From positions 1,054,001 through 1,118,000 of the forward strand of contig JADJHN010000001.1 of assembly GCA_016707485.1 (NCBI GenBank): 64,000 nt of DNA, written 5' to 3'. Position 1 is the first letter of the stretch. Every line of letters starts with the position of its first letter. Below are positions 58,676-64,000 of this stretch, in pieces. The DNA is from Lysobacterales bacterium. GTDB lineage: Bacteria; Pseudomonadota; Gammaproteobacteria; Xanthomonadales; Rhodanobacteraceae. Below the pieces are notes generated by a model. That model was not told the origin of the DNA. It ran no database searches and saw only the letters and a list, made by a program, of their open reading frames with translations. Position numbers and translations under genes: made by a program.

Positions 58676-61294
58676 TCAGTGCTTGAAACTCCGCTCGCGA
58701 CGGTATCCCACGGCGATCAGCCCGATCGCCAGCAGGAGCAACCCCAACGTGCCCAGCGTCGGAAGCTCGCGGGAAATAACGAAGCCGGTGGGATCGGCTG
58801 TGCCGGGCGCGACCGGCTCATCGGTCAACGTGCTGGCATCGTTGTCACCGCTGCCATCCGAATCGAAGTTGATGGTGCCCTGGTTGTTGATCACGCCAGA
58901 AGCCGAGCCTGCGACGGTAGCATCGATGGTTATGGTCACGCTGCCGCCTGCTGGGATAGCACCATTCCAGGTAACCGTGCCGCCGGCTCCGATGGCGGTA
59001 CCCGATGAAGCGGTAACCGAATTGAAGCCGACCTGGGCCGGCAAGGTGTCGACGAATTCATCACCCGGATTGTCGGCCTGCGGCCCCGGCCCGGCGTTGG
59101 TCAGCACGATGGTGTAGGTAATCGCACCGCCAGGAACCATGTTGCCGGAAACCGTCTTGGTGCCGCTGACACCCGATCCGGCAATGACCGTGGTGTCATC
59201 GGTAGCCGAATTGTTGCCGGCATTCGGATCCGTCGCTCCGCCGGCCACGGCCACGGTCGCGGTATTGCTTATGACCGTGCCATTCGCAGTTGCCGCGGCA
59301 ACCGTGCAGCTTGCCGTGTAGGTGACGCTGCCGGCACTCGGAAGGTTCACGAGGTCGTTGATGTTGCCGCTGCCGGCGGCCGTGCAGGTGCCGCCTGCAC
59401 CCGCGCAAGTCCAAGTGCAGGTCAGCCCGGCCGGGAACGTGTCGGCAACCGTGCTGGCCAGGGCATCGCTGGGGCCGGTGTTGCTGGCGACAATCGTATA
59501 GGTCAGCACGTCGCCGGCAACAACCGAGGTCACGCCGTCGGTCTTGCTGATGGCGAGATCCGCGGAGACGACGGTGGTGTCGGTATCCGTCGCACTGTTG
59601 TTGCCCGGTACCGGATCGGGAATGCCGACCGGAGCTGTGACGGTGGCGGTGTTGGCAATCACCGTACCTGCTGCAGTCGATGCGGGTATGGCACAGGTTG
59701 CCGTGTAGGTGATCGAGCCGCCGCTGGGCAGATTGACGATATCGTTGATGTTGCCCGCACCCGCCGCGCTGCAGGTGCCACCACCCGCGCCCGCACAGGT
59801 CCACGCGCATGCGGCCAACGGAGGCGGAAAGGCATCGGTCACGGTGCTTGCTGCGGCAGCGGTAGGCCCGGCATTGCTGGCAGTGATCGTGTAGATCACG
59901 GATTGACCGGCGGCAGGATTGGACACGCCATCGGTCTTGGTGATCGACAGGTCGGCCGAGGCGCAGGTGAAGGTATCGATATCCAGCGACCAACTGGCGA
60001 GATTGCCGCCGTCGCCGGCCACATCATCGGAAATCGTCAGCGTCCAGGTTCCATTCGGATCCTCGCCAATGAAGGCCGCCATGGCCTCCTCGGGCACCAG
60101 GGGCGATGCCAGAGTCAGGTTGACATAGGCATGGTCGGTAACCAGGCCGTTGTTGGTCGTGTAAGGAACCTGCCCGGCCGGATTCGCGCTGTCGTCCCAG
60201 ACCGTGCCATTGAAGACATTGTCATTACCCGCACCGTTGTCCGAAGTCAGGGTCACCACGGTTCCCGCTGGGGATGTCAGGGTCACATCGAGATCGGCCG
60301 CAAAGGTGTGCTGGATGAAGGTGGTCGCATTCACGTCGAGGATGGCCGTACCCGCGCCCGCGACAACGATCGTCGAGGTCACCACCCCGGGGCCGGTCGG
60401 AATGGCTACCGGAGTCGACTGGGTCTGCGTGGGAACGGTCGCCGTGATCGGCGCATTCGGCAGCGTGGTGACGTCAAGCGACCAGCCATTCAGGTTGCCG
60501 CCATCGCCGGCCGCATCATCGGAGAGGGTCAGGGTCCATGTACCGTTCGGATCTTCGCCGATGAACGCACCCATGGCCTCTTCCGGCACCAGTGGGGTCG
60601 CCGTCGTCAGATTGACGTAGGCATGATCGGTCACCAGGCCGTTGTTGGTCGTGTAAGGAACCTGCCCGGCCGGATTCGCGCTATCGTCCCAGACCGTGCC
60701 GTTGAAGACATCGTCATTGCCGGCGCCATTGTCCGAAGTCAGGGTCACCACGGTTCCCGCAGGCGAGGTCAGCGTGACATCGAGATCGCCCGCAAAGGTG
60801 TGTTGAATCTGGGTGGTCAGGTTCAGGTCCAGCAGATAGGGCGAAGCACCGGCGACAACGATGGTCGAGGTTACGACGCCAGGCCCGGTCGGAATGGCCA
60901 CCGCAGTGGCGTTCTGGAAAGTGCTTGTCGTGGTATTGCAGCCGAGTGGCAGCGCCCCGTTCGGCTTGGGTGTCGAAGGCCGCACCTCGGAAGGTACGAC
61001 CGCGTGAAGGATTTGCCCGGGATCGTCACCACCCATGGCCAGGGAAAGATCGAGATAGCGGTTTGCGGCGGTTTCATATTCGAGTGCCGCTGCGGAGCTT
61101 GCTGGAATCTGTGGCTTGAGGGCAGCCAATTGGCTGGTGAGGGCGAGCATTTCCTCGTAGGACGCCAGCTTGTCGACACTGGCCGCAGCGGATTGCATTC
61201 CGCCAAGTACGGTGATGAAAGCCACGATCAGCATCTGTTGCCAGAAAAAACGCACACCGGCCTTGCCGTCGCGTTGCAGCTTGCTTGCAGTCAT
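58676..61294 (-). CDS. Giant secreted P-domain/DUF11 protein with IPTL-CTERM-like tail
   Basis: An 872-residue exported protein with a helical N-terminal region after the signal segment (MLIVAFITVLGGMQSAAA). Two almost identical P-domains follow (~131-275 and ~295-439; HTFAGDLDVTLTSPAG, GEDPNGTWTLTLSDDA), then DUF11 domains from ~450 (ADLSITKTDGVSN; ADLAISKTDGVTS) and a third, more diverged, module. The C-terminus is LPTLGTLGLLLLAIGLIAVG followed by YRRERSFKH, matching the IPTL-CTERM sorting-signal pattern (PTL-G, hydrophobic helix, Arg cluster). That is the signal associated with exosortase H. The start ATG 61294 has GGGGAA upstream. Confidence 0.82.
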   Translation of the reverse strand: MTASKLQRDGKAGVRFFWQQMLIVAFITVLGGMQSAAASVDKLASYEEMLALTSQLAALKPQIPASSAAALEYETAANRYLDLSLAMGGDDPGQILHAVVPSEVRPSTPKPNGALPLGCNTTTSTFQNATAVAIPTGPGVVTSTIVVAGASPYLLDLNLTTQIQHTFAGDLDVTLTSPAGTVVTLTSDNGAGNDDVFNGTVWDDSANPAGQVPYTTNNGLVTDHAYVNLTTATPLVPEEAMGAFIGEDPNGTWTLTLSDDAAGDGGNLNGWSLDVTTLPNAPITATVPTQTQSTPVAIPTGPGVVTSTIVVAGAGTAILDVNATTFIQHTFAADLDVTLTSPAGTVVTLTSDNGAGNDNVFNGTVWDDSANPAGQVPYTTNNGLVTDHAYVNLTLASPLVPEEAMAAFIGEDPNGTWTLTISDDVAGDGGNLASWSLDIDTFTCASADLSITKTDGVSNPAAGQSVIYTITASNAGPTAAAASTVTDAFPPPLAACAWTCAGAGGGTCSAAGAGNINDIVNLPSGGSITYTATCAIPASTAAGTVIANTATVTAPVGIPDPVPGNNSATDTDTTVVSADLAISKTDGVTSVVAGDVLTYTIVASNTGPSDALASTVADTFPAGLTCTWTCAGAGGTCTAAGSGNINDLVNLPSAGSVTYTASCTVAAATANGTVISNTATVAVAGGATDPNAGNNSATDDTTVIAGSGVSGTKTVSGNMVPGGAITYTIVLTNAGPGPQADNPGDEFVDTLPAQVGFNSVTASSGTAIGAGGTVTWNGAIPAGGSVTITIDATVAGSASGVINNQGTINFDSDGSGDNDASTLTDEPVAPGTADPTGFVISRELPTLGTLGLLLLAIGLIAVGYRRERSFKH
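59978..60412. repeat. Duplicated P-domain, copy 2
   Basis: Second of two direct repeats inside the 872-residue protein gene, offset by about 492 bp from the other copy (60470-60904). Long runs are identical, for example the stretch coding for GTVWDDSANPAGQVPYTTNN, so the duplication is recent or homogenised by recombination. Confidence 0.85.
60470..60904. repeat. Duplicated P-domain, copy 1
   Basis: First (N-terminal in the protein) copy of the direct repeat paired with 59978-60412. The differences fall mostly in the first third of the domain (ASPYLLDLNLTTQ versus AGTAILDVNATTF). Confidence 0.85.
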
Positions 61295-61565
61295 GTCGTT
61301 CCCCGGTTGCTGAATCACGAGTTGCCCGAGGCGGCCTCTCCAATCACGCAGAGACACCCATCAAACGGGCCATACTTCGAAATTTCGCCCACCCGGCTCC
61401 CCGATGCCGAATCGCGATCCTGTGACGGAAGTCACAAATTAACTCGATTTGGAACGACTGTCGACACCTGTTTGACGGGTGAACATGGCCAACGCCTGCA
61501 AGCCGGCAACATGAAATTCGCGGCAACCGTACTGCGGCGGTCGCGGACTGTAGCGAAATACTCGG

Positions 61566-62501
61566 CTAATCCGGCCACAGCGAGCGGATCGCGGCGATGC
61601 CCTGGGCACCGCTTGCGTGGGCGATATCCATTTCGGAAAGCTGCATTCCGCCGAGGGCGTACACCGGGATCGCGGCAGCGGCAATCAGGGCCTCGGCACG
61701 CTGCCAGCCGAGCGGCTGCGAATCGGCGTGCGCGGGGCTGAAATGGACGGGCGAGAGCGTGGCAAAGTCTGCGCCGATGGCCGCGGCGTGCCGCAGTTCG
61801 TCGGCGTCATGGCAGGAAACGCCCAACCATCGATGCTTGGGCAATGGGCGGTGACTGAGCGTGCGGGCAACGCGGGCGGGCAGATGGACGCCATCAAGCC
61901 CGAGCAATTCGGCCACTTGCCAATCCGTGCTCAGCAGCAAGGCCGCGCCCGCATGCCGACAGCGGTCACGAACCTGACGTGCAAGCGGAACCTGTTGTGC
62001 CCGCGACCATCCCGGCAGGCGCAGTTGCAGCATGCGGATGCCAACGTCCAGCGCGCGATCGACAGCGGCCAAGAACCCCGCCAGGTCTTCAGCTTCCGCC
62101 GGCGGCGTGATCAGGTAGTGATCGGGCAGGCGTACGGCGCTGACGATGGGCCGGTCTGCCGGTGGCAGCAACGCCGTATCGATATCCTCCGGAGCAATCC
62201 AGGCCAGCTTCTGGTCTTCGCGCGGGTGGAGTGTTCCCTGAAAATCAACAATCCGCCACGCCTCCAGCACGATGTCCTGGTGCGGGATGACGATCAAACG
62301 TCGACCGATCCGGGCGTGGATGCCGAGTTCCTCGTGGAGTTCGCGGGCAAGAGCCGCTTCCGGACTCTCGCCGGATTCGACCTTGCCCCCGGGAAACTCC
62401 CAATACCCGGCATGCGACTTGCCGGGTGGGCGCTGCGCAAGGAGGACGCGGCCGCGATCATCACGAATGACGGCGGCGACAACATGCAGAATGGGATTCA
62501 T
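61566..62501 (-). CDS. mutT: MutT-type Nudix hydrolase fused to a ThiE-like domain
   Basis: A 311-residue fusion. Residues 1-130 are MutT: start PILHVVAAVIRDDRGRVLLA, Nudix box GGKVESGESPEAALARELHE then ELGI, which hydrolyses 8-oxo-dGTP. Residues ~150-311 are a TMP-synthase-like barrel (GIRMLQLRLPGWSRAQ; LGVSCHDADEL; GADFATLSPV; PVYALGGM), a fusion common in gammaproteobacteria. The ThiE part may not be a true thiamine enzyme. The ATG at 62501 has no strong ribosome site. It is 75 bp downstream of secA on the same strand; secA-mutT adjacency is conserved. Confidence 0.88.
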   Translation of the reverse strand: MNPILHVVAAVIRDDRGRVLLAQRPPGKSHAGYWEFPGGKVESGESPEAALARELHEELGIHARIGRRLIVIPHQDIVLEAWRIVDFQGTLHPREDQKLAWIAPEDIDTALLPPADRPIVSAVRLPDHYLITPPAEAEDLAGFLAAVDRALDVGIRMLQLRLPGWSRAQQVPLARQVRDRCRHAGAALLLSTDWQVAELLGLDGVHLPARVARTLSHRPLPKHRWLGVSCHDADELRHAAAIGADFATLSPVHFSPAHADSQPLGWQRAEALIAAAAIPVYALGGMQLSEMDIAHASGAQGIAAIRSLWPD

Positions 62502-62576
62502 CGGCGATGCCGGGTCCAGGTCAATTCTCGAATACCCGTCAAGCAATCCGGGGCCGACCCCGACCACGGCCTGGCG

Positions 62577-64000
62577 TCAGCTCAAGCTGCCATGGCAATG
62601 CTTGTACTTCTTGCCCGAACCACACGGACACGGATCGTTGCGACCGACCTTTGGCGCGTCGCGCAGGACCGGCGTCGATGATGCCGGATGCGGGTTTTGC
62701 GCCAGCGCCGGCTCCTCGCCATCAGCGTAGCCCGGCGGTTGCGCGTGCTGGAACTGCATCGTCTTCGCCTGTGCCTCGGCCTGCGCGCGCTGTTGTGCCT
62801 CCAGTGCCTGCACTTCTTCCTCGCTGCGGATGCGCACGCGCGCGAGCAACTGGATCACCTCGTGCTTGATGCTCTCGAGCATCTGCTGGAAGAGCAGGAA
62901 CGACTCGCGCTTGAACTCCTGCTTCGGCTGCTTTTGCGCATAACCGCGCAAGTAGATGCCCTGGCGCAGGTAGTCCATGCTGGTCAGGTGCTCCTTCCAG
63001 CAGTTGTCGACAACCGAAAGCATGACGTGCTTCTCGAGCGAGCGCATCGTCTCGTCGCCCAGCAGCGCTTCCTTTTCCCGAAACAGTCGCGCGGCCGCAT
63101 CCTCGACGCGGGCGAGGACGTCATCGGCATCGGCTTCTTCCTGTTCCTTCAACCAGCCCTGCAGGTCGAGCTTGAGGCCGAACTCGGATTCGAGTTCCTT
63201 TTCCAGCGCGGCGATATTCCACTGATCGTCGATTGAATTTTGCGGCACATGCCGACGCACCAGCTCGGCGAAGACATCCTCGCGGATGTCGGCCACGGTC
63301 TGGCCCACGCCTTCGCTTTCCAGCAGTTCGTTGCGCTGTTCGTAGATGACTTTGCGCTGGTCGTTGGCGACGTCGTCGAATTCGAGCACGTTCTTGCGGA
63401 AATCGAAGTTCTGCGCCTCGACCTTGCGCTGCGCGTTCATGATCTGCTTGGTGACCATGCGATCCTGGATCGCGTCTTCTTCCTTCATGCCGAACATGCG
63501 CATCAGGCCCGCCACGCGTTCGCCCATGAAGATGCGCAGCAGGTTGTCTTCCAGTGAGAGGTAGAAGCGGCTCGATCCCGGATCGCCCTGGCGACCGGAA
63601 CGTCCTCGCAGCTGGTTGTCGATGCGCCGCGACTCGTGACGCTCGGTGCCGATGATGCGCAGTCCGCCGGCCTCCATGACCTTGGCCTGGCGCGCCTTCC
63701 AGTCGGCCCTGATGCGCTCGCGTTCCGCCGCGGAGGTGTCTTCCGGCAGCGCTTCCAGCTCCGCTTCGAGGTTGCCACCGAGGACGATGTCGGTACCACG
63801 GCCAGCCATGTTGGTGGCGATCGTCACCGCGCCGGGGCGGCCGGCCTGGGCAACGATGATCGCCTCGCGCTCGTGCTGTTTGGCATTCAGCACCTCATGC
63901 GGAACGGACGCTTTCTTGAGCAACTCGGACAGATATTCCGAGGTCTCGATCGAGGTGGTGCCGACGAGTACGGGCTGGCCGCGCTCGTAGCAATCCTTGA
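62577..64000 (-). CDS. secA: Preprotein translocase ATPase SecA, C-terminal part
   Basis: Motor ATPase of the Sec pathway; only the last ~474 codons are in the window, the N-terminus lies beyond 64000. NBD2 blocks are visible (KDCYERGQPVLVGTTSIETS; ATNMAGRGTDIVLGGN; RIDNQLRGRSGRQGDPGSSR). The helical scaffold and wing (VVDNCWKEHLTSMDYLRQGI) follow. The C-terminal zinc SEC-C motif is RNDPCPCGSGKKYKHCHG, used to bind SecB. It is followed by mutT on the same strand. Confidence 0.95.
   Translation of the reverse strand, partial: KDCYERGQPVLVGTTSIETSEYLSELLKKASVPHEVLNAKQHEREAIIVAQAGRPGAVTIATNMAGRGTDIVLGGNLEAELEALPEDTSAAERERIRADWKARQAKVMEAGGLRIIGTERHESRRIDNQLRGRSGRQGDPGSSRFYLSLEDNLLRIFMGERVAGLMRMFGMKEEDAIQDRMVTKQIMNAQRKVEAQNFDFRKNVLEFDDVANDQRKVIYEQRNELLESEGVGQTVADIREDVFAELVRRHVPQNSIDDQWNIAALEKELESEFGLKLDLQGWLKEQEEADADDVLARVEDAAARLFREKEALLGDETMRSLEKHVMLSVVDNCWKEHLTSMDYLRQGIYLRGYAQKQPKQEFKRESFLLFQQMLESIKHEVIQLLARVRIRSEEEVQALEAQQRAQAEAQAKTMQFQHAQPPGYADGEEPALAQNPHPASSTPVLRDAPKVGRNDPCPCGSGKKYKHCHGSLS

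Noticed and set aside
55110..60904. Regular repeats considered as a CRISPR array
   Set aside because: The units are ~370-490 bp, code for DUF11 and P-domains in frame, and have no short repeat/spacer pattern.
61295..61565. Possible small gene or RNA in the 271-bp gap
   Set aside because: No open frame with a ribosome site and no tRNA or clear terminator structure could be recognised.

Overview
The window looks like chromosomal DNA of a high-GC gammaproteobacterium of the order Xanthomonadales (Lysobacterales). Two arrangements point there: the type II secretion cluster in the Xanthomonas 'xps' order E-F-G-H-I-J-K-L-M-N-D, sitting beside purL, dsbC and xerD, and the lptFG/pepA/holC/valS block. 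The genus cannot be fixed by reading alone. Nearly all the sequence is coding; no rRNA, tRNA, CRISPR array, transposase or prophage was recognised.

Layout. 1-5.0 kb: end-truncated rlmI, a TerC-family protein, dgkA, a PAP2 phosphatase, a DUF1328 peptide and a RegB/RegA-like redox two-component pair. 5.0-9.7 kb: a TesA-type esterase divergent from a YbbA/YbbP-like ABC exporter, a PilZ protein and a DUF486 protein. 9.7-15.4 kb: a surface-polysaccharide block on the minus strand (Wzm/Wzt exporter, methyltransferase, an unusual glycosyltransferase-like protein and a GT2 enzyme). 15.7-20.7 kb: a parvulin-type foldase, two secreted proteins of unknown function and a lipoprotein. 20.7-32.6 kb: the complete type II secretion operon, preceded by an exosortase-H-associated membrane protein. 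32.6-40.0 kb: purL, three tandem DsbC-like disulfide isomerases and xerD. 40.0-54.1 kb: RDD protein, lptG/lptF, pepA, holC, upp, valS, ettA, pyrF, coaE and a phospholipase-D-type enzyme. 54.3-61.3 kb: two giant secreted proteins built of P-domains, DUF11 repeats and C-terminal membrane anchors. 61.5-64 kb: a MutT-ThiE fusion and the C-terminal third of SecA.

How the genes fit together. Much of the window serves the cell envelope: lipid A/LPS export (LptFG), O-antigen export and probable capping (Wzm/Wzt/methyltransferase), protein export (SecA, type II secretion), periplasmic folding (parvulin, three DsbC-like proteins) and large surface proteins. One giant protein ends in a PTL-G/hydrophobic/RR tail like the IPTL-CTERM sorting signal. 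That matches the XrtH-associated protein encoded just upstream of gspE, although XrtH itself is not in the window.

The most distinctive non-coding signal is a family of short elements made of heptad arrays (GGGAATG/GGGAATC), usually as two inverted arms about 60-130 bp apart. Seven or eight copies lie between 28 and 51 kb, several directly in front of start codons, one inside the valS reading frame and one inside the GspH prepilin leader. The G-rich strand of the best copies fits a G-quadruplex pattern.
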